Shown here: positions 21,101-32,618 of the stretch, in pieces
Layout: each line of letters starts with the position of its first letter
Numbering within the stretch: the first letter of the stretch is position 1
From: Pomacea canaliculata
Taxonomy: Eukaryota > Mollusca > Gastropoda > Architaenioglossa > Ampullariidae
Length of the DNA stretch: 64,000 nt
Assembly: GCF_003073045.1 (NCBI RefSeq)
Contig: NC_037596.1
Span: 28,184,392 to 28,248,391 of the forward strand
Direction of reading: 5' to 3'
Notes under the pieces: model-generated
The model's database searches: none
What the model was told of the DNA's origin: nothing
What the model saw: the letters and a program-made list of their open reading frames with translations, nothing else
Translations under genes and position numbers: made by a program

Positions 21101-24100
21101 TTGCACCGAACATTTCAGGTACCAAGGTTTGCGTCAGTCACACTAGCTCGCGTGCCTGCTAAAACGTAGGTGTGCTCGTTCACAGCCTGGGGAACAACAG
21201 GTCATGCGGGGTCAGACACTGGTTAGAGCGCTGGCAGCAGCTCCCACAAATATCTACAGCATTTTAATTAGTAACATATGAAGATTTTATATCTAGGTAC
21301 AATATTTGTTCCTACTATCAGTGAATATGACTAATTTTGAACGTGTGTGTGTGTTTTTTTTTGTTGTTTTTTTTTTGCTATTAGAACATATTGCATTGGA
21401 AGATATATATCTTCTTGTGTAGTCTGAAGATTTTAGCAATATCTAAATATACTAAAAACAAGAATTTTATGTCTCAAAATTACAGCTTTGATCAAAGGAA
21501 ATGGAAATACTGAATTTATGAAAGGTGTAATATTATTATGTTATAAAATAAAGCAAAGCATACACTTAAATTTTAACTCACCTATCATTTTTAGAAAAGT
21601 CCTCAGAACACGCTAGGCGCACTAAACAATGATCATACCTTCCATTTCGGAACTTTCTAAGTGTGCTGTCAATGTAACATGAATTTCATGTTGTGCACTT
21701 TGTTTAGGTTTTAAAAGGCACTTATTCAACTGGCACTAAGCCAGCCGTTTGATAAGATTAGAATGTTAAATTGTGGCCAGGTGCTGGACGTAGAGATTTG
21801 AATTTGTTCTAGAGGTGCTACTTTCTAATTTATTATGTGTCAGTTAAGGGTGAATCGATAGGACAGGACAAAACCCAAAATCTTCCGCTACTCAAACATA
21901 AGAGACCTGAGTGTAGCTGGATCATAATTTATTTCTCTAACTGTTGGTGTGTGAGAACTATCTAAAGGTCCTTCGCGCAAGGTAAAAAAGCATTTAGGGG
22001 ATTGTGTGCTTGTGTGGGAGTGCATGCGTGTGTCCATGAGTGTGAGTGTGCGTGTGTGTTTTTTGTTGTGTGTGATCCCTCTCCAGTGCGTTTGTTTAAA
22101 ATTATATGAGCGAGACAGTATGTGTGTGTGCTCGCATATACGAGAGGTTAAATGTGTGTGTGCACGTGTGTGTGTGTGTGTGTTAGTTTGTGTGCACGCG
22201 CTCGTAAGTTATAAACTCTTTCTAAAATTACTATTCCATTACCTTTTTGTTATAAGACTGCTCAAAATCAGACAGTATTTATCTTGATCTGTATTGACTA
22301 TTACGCTTACTGGTAATTTAGTTTAAATCACAATTATTAAATGGTAGCTTTAAAGCAGATTAGAAAACTTTGCTACCTTTTTATGTCCATTATTTCGATT
22401 TTACCGTGTTTAGGGTGCATGGAAGATTAGGGGGGGGGGAGAGAGAGAAGACAGTGCAATACAAGGTAGGGCTCATTTGCTAATAATATACAAAAGGTAC
22501 ATGTATACATGTTGATATAATTTCTCTCCTTCTCTCTGTCACACATATACACATATACAATACACGCGCGCACTCAAACTTTCTCCGTTATTCTGTCTCT
22601 TTTTGTCTTTGTCTCTGTCTCTGTCTGTCTCTCCCTCTCTCTTTGATCTACGTAGTCGCTTAAAATTAATACAACCACTAGATTGCTTTAAAATAGCAGT
22701 TGATGTTTTATTCAAGTTATTCCAAACCTCTAATCTGTATGAATCTAAGACTATTAGCCTAAACGAAGTATACATTAATAAGCAGACAATACCTAATTAC
22801 TATAAATTTAGCTCTTAAGTGATGATACAAAATATGTACAGCAAAATACTTCGGCTATACATATACATATAGTGCATATATGTATATATGATAAAATGGT
22901 GATAATGATGATAATGATTGTAATGAAGATAACTTTTTAATATTATACTGATCTACATATAATATAGTCACGAATTACAGTGGGCATTCATAAAGTACAG
23001 TCATTAGTCATTCAACTAATCTCTAAATTTTAAAACACTATATGTACATTTATTCACATTTTGAACATGTAATATACCTTTGTTAAAAATTAAGTTGTAG
23101 TGTTAGGCAACATGCTAGTTCTACTAAGTAGTGATTTTTTTCGTAGATAGCTGTTTACAACTTAGAAAAATGCTTGTAAAACAAAGAATTAAAACTGGTA
23201 TGCTTGAACATATTTTTAACATCAATTTTAATAAAACTTTATTATTCACCCAAAAAACAAACTATCGCCGTGAATAAGGTATAAGGGAGGCAAGTCAGAT
23301 ATTGACTCATTGCCTGATACGGTAAAAGTTGTCGGTCCTTCTGTTTACACTTAAGTCTTTGTTACGAGATTAAAAACGACGAGAGAGTGAAAACAATTTA
23401 CGTTTCTTGAAAGATATAAACAATAATATGTACAGCAGTCTCTTCGTACACTGACGGGATTTGCTGAAAAAAAAGACATGGCAATGAGGTTGAGGTCAAG
23501 TGCCAGTTCCCGCCATAGTGAGTGGAAATATTTTCTTATTTTTGCTTGATGAAGAAAATATAGGGCTAAATTATTTTAGTAAGTGGGAAATCTTTTTATT
23601 AGAGACAACATCTAATAGTTTACAACAATCGAACAAGAAAAATAGTTATACTTTAAAATAAGATGTACTAAGAAAATAACTTACAATGAAGATGAACTTT
23701 CGTATATTGTTGAATAAATAACTGGTCTTTAAAAATATTATCTCGTTGTCTTATTAACGTGAAATCAATATTTTAGGGTTATAATATTAGCTTGAAAAAC
23801 TGAAAAAACAACATTTTTTTTTGGTTTATGTATCTATGCATCTACCTAAATACTTACTTTTATGCGGTTGTGACAAAAAGTTAGCGGAAAATCACTCTGA
23901 TTATAACTTCTTTCTTTTTATCTGAAACAAGTATTATGAAATCATTAGTCTTTTTTTCATAATCACCTTTTACAAACAGTTTTAAAAAATGCTATATTTT
24001 CACACAAACTGCTTCTAAATCTTGTAAAAATATACTAAAATGCTTGCACATAACAAGTGAGCTAATACAGACAATTTACGTACATCTATTACTTTTCCTA

Positions 24101-26587
24101 AATAAACACTTTTGAGAACGTTAACAATATTTCTCTTGAACAATAAAATACCATTCCATTTCTGCCGTATGGCATGTTAACTTATTTTTGGTTGTAATGT
24201 CTGGTAGCTGTGTCCTTCTCCCTAAACTTGAAACAAAAATAGTTTTTAGTTCCGTTGTGTTCGTTAAAATGTGTACTCATTGTCAAAACATATTTTTTTT
24301 TTGTTAGCAGCAAAGGCAAAACCATCATTGTTTTGGTAGTTTTCTTTTTATGTTGTAATACAATTAAGAAGTAATAAAGTTATATTGTAATTTAACAGTA
24401 TAGTTAGAAAGTAATCAGTAATGTATTCATAGGTATTGTTTAAACAACCATATGCCTTTATGTATTTATGCAAAAAATGATTATTGCAGTGTAATATGTA
24501 ACACTAATGAACACTTACAAGCTCCACCAGCAAGAAGAAGCAGCAAGCCACCCCCAACGACTGCACCTGCACAGGTTGTGTCACAGCCACTCGACCCCGA
24601 AGACCCCGAATGACCTGAACCTGAACCTGTGAAAGCTAAACAGTCAAATAAAATTCAACGTATAATTTTGAGCACTTAAAGGCTTCAGAATTTACTAAAA
24701 AATAACTTCTTTAATTTTTAATATTTATAAAGTCAGATCCTAAGCTAACAAAAACCGTCAAACAAAATAGACTAGACATGCATTTAAAACAAAGAAATAA
24801 ATATACATGAATTTACATACCAAACATATTTGCACTTAGACAGTTTGGAGTGACGTATTCCTGAGGAAATGGTGTCAGATATGGAGAGAGTCTACAGTAT
24901 ATCATTCCTCTTTTGTAATAATTAGCGGAGGATGAATACACCATCATGTTGTACTGGTATATATATGTATTGTTAGTTTTGCTGGCACAAAAGCAGGGGG
25001 TTGACACTGTGCTTGGCATACATGACCTGGGAGGAAACGAAGTCGAACACATTACTGTTGTCTTGTAATTAGTGCTTCTGTGTATGAAATCAAGGCTTGT
25101 ATTACGACCAGTCGAGTTGATATAAATACTACTGTTGACTTCGCAGGTGATGTTGTTGACCTCATTCGTCACAAATATTTGTGGACACGAAGTCACAATA
25201 TCTGAATCATTTGGACCTTTGCCTGCACAATGAAACATTAGATTATGCATATTATGGTTAGTTACAGAACATACCCAGCCAACATGCAAGATTCGGACAA
25301 GCTTGGGCCAATGTTAAAGCTATGCCCAAGCTTGGCCGAAGCTTGGCCGAATCTTGCGTTTGCTGGGTACTGATTTAAAGACGGTAGCATAATTGAGGTG
25401 ACAGAAGTAGCTAACTTAGATATTTTAATGAAGGCATGATATGCAGCTTTATAAATCCGTAAACAAGTAATTAACCGTGACATACAAGTCTCTTGTGGTT
25501 ACACAGGATTGGGTCAGTCGAGCAAGAAATCACAACATCAAGCATAAAAAATTACTCCTTGTAACAACCTAGTAATTATGTAACTCAACACAAAAATGCA
25601 TCTTTACGAATCTTTAGCAACTTGAGAGTTATATAAATTCTAATTTAATAGACAGAAACATATTTTATGGGTTTCATTAGAACTGTAGCTAAATTTTGTT
25701 GCAGTTAAAGATTATGTCATGGTGTGCGTGTGTGCCGATTAAGTTCATTACAAAAAATAGAAATAATTCGAAAAGGAAGATATTGACGAAGTCTACGTCT
25801 GCAAGTTTGTGATGAACATATTTAGAGAATTGTGTTTGTAATATTGTTCAGGAATATATATCTGTACCGAAACAGTAAATACAGATTGAAAAAGTCGTAC
25901 ATACCAAACTGGATGTTTCTGCAGGTAGGGCTGACATATACTTCTAGAGGTCTTGCAGGTAATGGTGACAATCGACAGTTGATCGTTCCTCCAGTGAAAA
26001 CATGAGAGTCATTTGCCTTAATTAACATGTTCATCTGATATATGTATGCATCAGCAGTTTGATTTGCGCAAAAACAATACACTGTACTATTATTATTTGT
26101 AGGAGCACAAACTGTGGGAGGAAATCTAGCGAAACATAAATCAGTATTTCGAGGATACAAGTTAAAAAACAATACTGTGTTAGAAGCATTAGAGCCAGAA
26201 ATATGTCTTTTGTTGACGACACAGGTGATCGTGTTGACTTCCTCCCTTTCTAAGTACTGAGGGCATGATGTAATTATGTCTGTTGTATTGCCTTTACCTG
26301 CACACCAAAACACAAGGCAACAACGGGAGATTTCAATGATAAGAACATAATTTTGCTATTTAAAAAAATTGCGTATATTAGAACTAATGTAAACTACTGT
26401 CTTTTAGCTGTGTTCAGCTTGAAATTATATATTAATATTCGTACAACATAGTCATTACTAATAAACATAATTCGAAATGCTTTTGTAATTAAACATATCA
26501 CAGTAATTTTGAAGTATATTACTCACAACCGATAAAATAATTGCTCCAGAAAAATACGCCAAGGAGGACAAGATGCCTTTTTTGCAT
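17876..26587 (-). CDS. Gene B: A-domain transmembrane receptor with repeated tyrosine tail
   Basis: Exons in order of translation: 26527-26587, 25905-26297, 24821-25222, then a membrane exon (19928-20071, with 19480-19614 or 24519-24626 as alternatives), 19266-19302, 18485-18546, 17876-18177. The product is about 465 residues: signal peptide (MQKRHLVLLGVFFWSNYFIG), two copies of the A domain (CP, EVNTITC, CFCAN, YxY, distal Cys), one membrane helix ending WGRGW, and a tail of about 130 residues. The tail carries four YSTL or YSTF repeats at exact 14-residue spacing and further Tyr upstream. Location is the plasma membrane with a tail suited to SH2-protein docking. The signal peptide resembles that of gene C, and the membrane and tail exons resemble gene 2. 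The ligand is unknown. Confidence 0.8.
18485..18546 (-). CDS. Gene B tail exon
   Basis: 62 nt, open only in the frame required by the phase 2 end of 19266-19302. It encodes a short basic stretch with two Cys (CNVC). No motif is recognised. Confidence 0.6.
19266..19302 (-). CDS. Gene B juxtamembrane tail exon
   Basis: 37 nt encoding GTSNERTQQRPP, homologous to the 40-nt gene 2 exon at 11108-11147 (GTNHTNTQQNQR) with the same phase 1 entry and phase 2 exit. Donor is GTCAGC. Confidence 0.65.
19480..19614 (-). CDS. Gene B alternative or decaying transmembrane exon
   Basis: It encodes a hydrophobic helix (VYVFLLGVTVFFCVFLIW) and then SCRRGWTF, paralogous to 19928-20071. The donor expected by alignment is GTCATC, a poor match, whereas the paralogue has GTAAGC. 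It may be a rarely used mutually exclusive exon or one losing its splice site. Confidence 0.5.
19928..20071 (-). CDS. Gene B transmembrane exon
   Basis: Acceptor CTTCAG and donor GTAAGC are strong. It encodes a short charged linker, a helix (FVVFVSVVMVTPTSLSVLFFVW) and WGRGWIV, matching the stop-transfer of gene 2. Phase 1 at both ends fits the preceding A-domain exon and the next tail exon. Confidence 0.75.
20837..21065 (+). mobile_element. tRNA-derived SINE in gene B intron
   Basis: An internal polymerase III promoter is visible: box A TAGTGTAGTGG at 20848-20858 and a box-B-like GGTTCAGATCTCG ending at 20908. A conserved-looking body of about 150 nt follows. The tRNA-like head and non-tRNA body indicate a SINE; its 3' limit is approximate. 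Confidence 0.7.
21066..24518. other. Long gene B intron sequence
   Basis: No exon supported. TG-rich microsatellite sequence at about 22015-22200 and a G/GA run at 22430-22450 are present. The ORFs over the TG tract are repeat artefacts. Confidence 0.5.
24519..24626 (-). CDS. Gene B optional anchor exon (Gly/Ser linker plus hydrophobic end)
   Basis: A phase 1 exon with good acceptor (TTTCACAG) and donor (GTAAGT). It encodes a SGSSGSSG linker, CDTTC and a hydrophobic run AGAVVGGGLLLLLAGGA. Joined to exon 19928-20071 it creates an immediate TAA across the junction, leaving the hydrophobic run as the C terminus, as in a GPI-anchor signal. Joined to 19480-19614 the frame stays open. Confidence 0.55.
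24821..25222 (-). CDS. Gene B second A-domain exon
   Basis: 402 nt, phase 1 to phase 1. Contains SCPQIF, EVNNITCEV, CFCASKT, the YIYQYN strand and a distal IYCRLS, then a final NC. About eight Cys, several shared with the other three A domains (25905, 33097, 38948). Confidence 0.8.
25272..25369. mobile_element. Palindromic MITE-like element
   Basis: About 98 nt beginning TACCCAGC and ending GCTGGGTA. The terminal inverted repeats extend about 35 nt with few mismatches (CAAGATTCGG and CAAGCTTGGGC on one side, their complements on the other). No coding capacity. It lies in the intron between the two A-domain exons of gene B. Confidence 0.75.
25905..26297 (-). CDS. Gene B first A-domain exon
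   Basis: 393 nt, phase 1 to phase 1. Contains SCPQYL, EVNTITCVV, CFCANQT, YIYQMN and the distal INCRLS. It is the closest relative of the neighbouring exon 24821-25222, consistent with tandem exon duplication. Confidence 0.8.
26527..26587 (-). CDS. Gene B signal-peptide exon
   Basis: ATG at 26587 and a GTGAGT donor. The leader has a hydrophobic core and the ending FFWSNYF, closely like FFWSQYF in gene C, which supports both starts. Confidence 0.75.
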
Positions 26588-26680
26588 GATGAAGAACGAT
26601 TTGTCCTAGTGCTACAAGACAACAAATTATTTCGTTGGCCGAAGAGATCTTTGCTTTTGACTACAGCAAAGGGCGGTGGG

Positions 26681-26689
26681 CTATATATT
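26681..26689 (-). promoter_or_regulatory. TATA box of gene B
   Basis: On the minus strand the sequence reads AATATATAG, about 95 nt before the ATG. Spacing is similar to that of gene C. Confidence 0.5.
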
Positions 26690-27937
26690 CGTTGTAGTAA
26701 AGTCACGTGACTAACGATCCATCTTTTCCTGGGAGGAAAGTTAGTTGAATACTCGCAGCTGCGCATGCGCAAATATATGCAAAGGTTGCGGCTAACGCAC
26801 ATTTAACGTGTGTTTCTACAATCAAAGCCATAAGCAAAAACATGCACAGAGGAGGGACTTTGGCCTTGTTTGATAGCTAGTTACACGCCATTTCCAGACA
26901 TAAAATATAAAACGATCGAAAATAGTCTTTTTATTGCTAAGATGAATTACCTGTAAAAGTTAGAGCCATGTAAAAAAAAAATTTTTTTGCTAGTATTTCT
27001 CAGAACCCATCTGCAGTCTGTAAGCTCTATGATTTTTATTGCCTTTAGTTCGTGATCCCTGCATATCGACAACCCTTTGGCTTGGGTGGGTCGCCAATAT
27101 TTTGTAGAGGAGACATAACACCTGGCCATAAATCTGGTCTCCGCAGGTGCTTAAGGCGGGATTTGTTACTGTTGACCTTTTTTCCGAAAAATTCTAAACT
27201 CTGCTTAGCGTAGTTTTTTATCATTAAAACAGTTTACGTAGCAAAGTTTAAATTACATGCTTGTTCATTCCGATATTATACCACATAAAGCAGGTTTTCT
27301 CTTACTATGAGAAGCAAATTTACAAGTTCAAAATAATCTACCGGCCACTATATTCGACATAAATAACAGATGGGTTTGAAATGACAGTAACTCTACTTAG
27401 AAATAAAATATTTTCAAAGATGTGGTTTGTAAAAATCATTTCATTAAAATGAGGACATTTCAAAGTATATTTAGTTTCCTTTTTAAAAATGATTTTACAT
27501 AGGATTGCTTAGTAAGTGAAGACATTAGACTTTAATAATGTTTTTGGGACAATAATAAAAAAGCGTGTATTTAAAAAAATGCAGAGCTTTAAACTAACCA
27601 GGAAGAATCAAACTTTTGTCTTTTCCATACTATTATATTGATATAATAACGTCCATACCTTACATCTCACTGCAATATTTACAAGCATTATAAACAATAT
27701 ATAGAATTTAATAGCAATTGTTGTAATGTGCAGCAAATTCTTATTGTTATTCAGATTACCAGCCTTACGTGAGTCCTTCTAACGATCTGACTTGACAATA
27801 AAAAAAACTAGATTATATGTTCTTCAGTTAACACCCATCCGGCCACAGTTTGTTTAGAATCCGGAAAAGTCCAAGGCTGTTAAGGCCATATTTTGTGCTA
27901 CATGTGACATATGGTGATAGCTACTGACTGCAACGGG

Positions 27938-28115
27938 AAGAAATTTATGAGTTTATTGCCGACTTCGAAGAGAAGGAGCTAGGCGTTCCCCAAGAAGTGC
28001 CCGATGAGAGGGTGCTTCTAAGGTTATACAGGAAAACTTGAAACCAATTGCTTTGTATGAAGTACTATTGAATTACTTGCGGGACATTTACTCGAAACGC
28101 CCAAGCATCGTAAGT
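27938..28115 (+). pseudogene. Unrecognised coding-like remnant
   Basis: One frame reads EEIYEFIADFEEKELGVPQE and on to LLRLYRKT before a stop. A frame shifted by one then reads NLKPIALYEVLLNYLRDIYS. Both halves look like ordinary helical protein, so a single frameshift in an old host exon or retrocopy is likely. I do not recognise the family. Confidence 0.35.
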
Positions 28116-28899
28116 TTGTCTACTTTGACATTCCTCAAACGACCTTTACCAGCACGGAAATGAAAAAAATAAAATAATCATTTACAAGTTTTTCCTTCAT
28201 TGACTGTTAAACTCCCCCAAACCTTCATCCTCCAAGCACCTTTAAGTTGCATCACAACGGGTTAGGGTTAGGTAAGCAGCACAAAAGTGTATTTAAAATA
28301 AATTGACATCTTTGATTTAGTGTACTTTATATCACAGTAACAGAAGTGATAGTAAAAAAGAGTGGCAGGTACAAATGAAACAAACAGGTACAAAAAATAA
28401 ACCTTTAATAAACAAAGCTTCTAGAAAAAAGTAATATTCTCAGGTGCCACACAAAAACATCTGGCCTGGCAGACACTTTCAATCTAGTCAACTTAATGTC
28501 ACAGCAAAGCAAAAAGGGAATAATGTATAATGTTGTTTCCACCCCCTTTGATCTCCCCAATCATCTACCAGCACAAGTTACCAGAAGAAAAAGACTAAAG
28601 AACACTCAGCCCATACGTTTCACAAAATAATCTGTGCACATTTATGCAGGTCGCTGAGACGAATATGAGACGATGACTGCCTCCGTGATCATTTAATTCG
28701 GATCATAAATTTTTCCAGCAATCTTAACATTCCCTGGAGTATTTTCACATGTTCACGTATTCGTCAACAAACTATTTTTTATATGATGAAAGATGCATAA
28801 GATAAAGCACACAGTAAAGAAAGCTTCATGCATTTTGTAAAAACCTAAGCATGAACTGACGAGAGAATTTGTGTTATTAAGCTCAGGTAAACATTTCAC

Positions 28900-29252
28900 C
28901 ATGTCTATATGTAGAAGTACCAGACACCTAAACTCGTTTGTGCCATTTGCAGTCCAGCTGCTCAACATCAGATAATGTCAGTGGTGTGTGTGTGTGTGTT
29001 TGCGATGCTGTAGGTGCACACATGATTATTCTTGATGTAATATTTTGTTTGTTTTATATTTTATATGTATAATTGTCTCATGCCTTCCTTCCTGCTAATA
29101 CTTTTAAAGTTGACATCATTTAATGCGGTACCTTGCAACCAATTTTATTTCTTATTTTTATTTTTAACTTTTACTTTTGTTACTAGAGCATCTTTTCATG
29201 TTCAAATCGCCAGCTTGGAAAAATAAAGTCGGTCATTGTCATTGTCATTGTA
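28900..29252 (+). mobile_element. LINE 3' end with CATTGT tail
   Basis: A frame at 28905-28976 gives RHLNSFVPFAVQLLNIR followed by a stop, typical of a LINE ORF2 C terminus. An untranslated stretch follows, ending in AATAAAGTCGGT and repeated CATTGT units, the simple tail seen on CR1-like LINEs. Confidence 0.65.
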
Positions 29253-29941
29253 GGTCGTACCTGACCTTCTCTGCCATTCGAAAGTGGCGTGAGTAATATG
29301 AACTAAAGGATTTATATGCGCTCCATTCTCTGTCTCCTGTCTCGGGATTTACGAGCTCTAATAAGGACCTTGACAATAATAAGGACCTTAATAAGTACCT
29401 TGACACCTTGACACCAACTAGGAAGTATAGTATAAGCCTAGTGGTAGATATGCTCTTTTAACCAAGTATTTTTTATAAACCAAATGCATGCTTCTTAGAA
29501 GGACTGGTGCACACAGTGAGAATTTTCTTCTTACACAAAATTGAAGAATTTACTCAGAACATTCTCGAGTCATGTACACAGTACTAGCAAGACTTTCAGT
29601 AAAACGAAGATATTGTCTTCTTACAGAGTGCCAACTATACAAACGCACAAGCAACAACAACTGCTGGTAAATAGCTTCATAGATTTTAGGTTTGTTCTAG
29701 ATTTTCTTTTTGATATTTTATTTATCTTCATAAACTTGATGAGTGTGTGGTTTGAGGACAAGACATCGTGCTTGTGGTTGGTCTCCTTGCCACTGAAACA
29801 CAAAGTGTAGCCCTTGAGCATCTGCATCTAACAAAACCCAGTTGAGAGGAGCTTATCCGCAAGCAGATGGCCGTGTAAGGGAGCTTTCAGATGGTCCTTT
29901 GTCTCAAGCAGGCTCATCTCTGTCCGGGTCGCCGCATAACA

Positions 29942-30080
29942 TGGCCATCATCAGGATTTCGTACATTGGGGACGAAGAGGTGAACTGTTCTACGAAAAAA
30001 TGGAAAGGTTTATCCGAGAGCAACCAATAAAATACATCCTCACAGTGATAGAAGAATTTAATCCAAAGGTCATCCCATGA
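29942..30080 (+). pseudogene. Unrecognised coding-like remnant
   Basis: A frame gives GELFYEKMERFIREQ and then YILTVIEEFNPKVIP before a TGA. The overlapping frame starts MAIIRISYIGDEE. The switch between frames suggests a frameshifted fragment of a real gene. Family not recognised; it may relate to the remnant at 27938. Confidence 0.3.
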
Positions 30081-31545
30081 TCTCGTCAGTATTGTGTCAA
30101 GAGATTTATGGTAGTATAGCCCACGACGGTGGAGACAGCTTGGAGCATGCTATCTGTTCTGTAAATCCTTAATTTACACACAGCCTTAAACATATAAAAT
30201 GGCAAGAGATTTTAATTATTTATGCCGTTTATTTATTTCTTCGACTTCAATTAGCAGGCAAAGAAAGATATTTTTAAAACCTCTTTGTTGGGTAAACATC
30301 TAACAAATAATAGATAAAATACAACACATTACGATGATATAATAGGAAAATATAAACGACGGTGCGTGGCATACATATTGAGCTCACTTACGCCTGTCTC
30401 TTGTGAAACTGCGTTTCAGCGAAATTTCACTACTTAAAATGTTTAACAATTTCTTTAACTTAATTTTATGGTCGCCTTGACAAATACAGTTGCCGTTTCC
30501 TCAAAAAAGAACGCGTTGTTACATAATTTACAATCACAACAAAGAGAAAGTATTTTGTATTAATGTTGATCTATATGTTAAATTTTTAAGTTTGAAAAAA
30601 AGGAAACAGTAAACACTGTAAAGAATACTGAACGATAAGCCTAAGTAGTGTCAAAGCAAATTCATTGAGAAAGTAATTTAAAATCCAGTTGCCAATGCTG
30701 CTGAGGAATTGAGCTAAGACATTAGGTGTCTCATAACGGGCAAAGATACGAATAGATATGTAATAGGAATGTCTACAGGGGAAAAATACTAGATTACAAG
30801 TTTCGAAACTTTGTTATGGCTTTTAAAAATAAAGGGTTATTATTCAATAGAATTTGAACCTTACAATGCTGCGTGTGCTTTTCTGCGTTATTACTAGAAA
30901 GGAAACAACTATGACTTACACAACCTACCCATACTTAGTTGTTAGGTTAAAAGCAGTAGAAGGCTTTACCCAGTCACTGCTTCTTTGACTTAAGCATCAA
31001 CAGCTGATCCGCAACTGTGTTTTTGTGCTCATTAAATAAATTGAACAAGTTCAAGGAATAAGCAAATAGAAAGATTGGTTACAAATATGCTCTAATAATA
31101 TACAGAGTTCTGCTGAAAAACATATCTTATTCACAATAAATACTTCTTAACAATTTATTTATAAGTGACTTTAAATGTAGATGTGTGTCTTAGATATATA
31201 AATAATTATCATTATTGTCTAAAAATAATCTACATAGTTTAAAAAAGTCTGAATTACAATATATATATACTTATAATATACTGGATATACGTATAACATT
31301 AATTCAAAACATATTAACATGCAATACCTCACTGCAATAAGAATCAAAAGATCATTAAATTTAATTAAATAAACAGTATATGTAATCCACTACGTAAAAG
31401 TACTATATACAAAAGTTTACATGTATTTATTTTAATTGAGGGTCTTGTAATAATGAATAATTAATCAAGTAACTTTAAGTCATGTCTGCAGTTATTTGGC
31501 GTTTTGAGAATCCCGTCAACATCATTTTTCTGCAGAATTTGTTTC

Positions 31546-32618
31546 TTATGGCGCCGATTGTACTGCAAAAAATGATAAATATAATAACAAAATCTTTTAA
31601 AAAGTATTCTTGAATCTTATACTAATGAACTAACATTATGCTTACTGTTAATGTCGAAGCAGACATCTTTACAGGTCTTTGTCTCATTTCTCTTAATAAA
31701 AGATGTTGCTTAAGTTTGCTCTGCATTATATTGGTATCTCGCAATTTGCTCTTTGTTGTAAGCATTAAGTAGTACCTATCATTTAAATTTAGAGACCGGA
31801 AAAAACTTAAAAAGTAAATGTACCGGAGCAGCCTCCTCTAACGACACAATCTGTATAGACTACTAACCCTGGTAAATATAAATATCAGACTTAAAAGACA
31901 CCGTGAAAGCGCCGTGGACTTGCACGTGATTTTAAGAAAATCTTATTTTACACACAATCATACAAATATATATCTTTTTTATATAAATAAAAGACAGGTT
32001 TGTTTTATTACTATGAAAAGAAAAAAATACCAGTGGTAGTAATTTTCGTTGTCGTTGATGTTGTCACTGTTGTTGTTGCTGCAACAGTTAAAGTTACTGC
32101 TAAAATAAAAAGTCATTCATAATAAGTATAAATAACAAAAATCGTGAGTATATATATATATATGAAAGATATGAAAGAATATAAATATTTACATAAAAGA
32201 AATGAAAATGTCTATACTTTAAACTTGTTAGTACCGTTTGCGGTTATTGAAGTCGTTGTTGTAGTCACCGTTGTAACTGAAAACATAACGCAATGTGTCA
32301 ATTAAATTTTTAGTTTTGAAATCCTTTAATGGCATTCATACGGAATGTTTTTAAAGTTTATATATTTAATTAAAACAAACGGAAAATTGAGGATGAAGGC
32401 TTTAGCAAGTGTTATTAGGTGTTCTAAATCAGTTTCAACAATCAATTGCAAACATAAATAACTAAGGACATAACGGGACTACATTATTTGTCATGTGATA
32501 TATTTTAAATTTTATTATTTCTAGGTGTCATAACACACATACACACACGCATACAAAACAAAAGACTGCTCCTAACCTTTTTCTGTGGTTGTGGTTGTTT
32601 TTGTCACTTCTGGTGTTT
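31546..32618 (-). CDS. Gene C Thr-rich stalk exons and stop exon
   Basis: Exons 32577-32618, 32235-32276 and 32031-32096 encode short Thr-rich segments (ETPEVTKTTTTTEK, VTTVTTTTSITANG, then a third). Exon 31546-31562 closes with VQSAP and TAA. They match gene D exons 44307-44348, 44116-44163 and 43762-43778 in order, phase and composition. Confidence 0.65.

Larger units (their letters stand above)
26700..31545. other. Spacer between gene B and gene C
   Basis: About 4.8 kb without a supported intact gene. It holds a LINE 3' end, two short unrecognised coding-like remnants (described separately) and a TTAGGG doublet near 28260. Confidence 0.5.

Noticed and set aside
31456-31562. Longer gene C end reading YNRRHKKQILQK, which looks like a basic juxtamembrane tail
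   Set aside because: It needs phase 0, whereas all stalk exons end in phase 1; phase 1 gives VQSAP and a stop, matching gene D.
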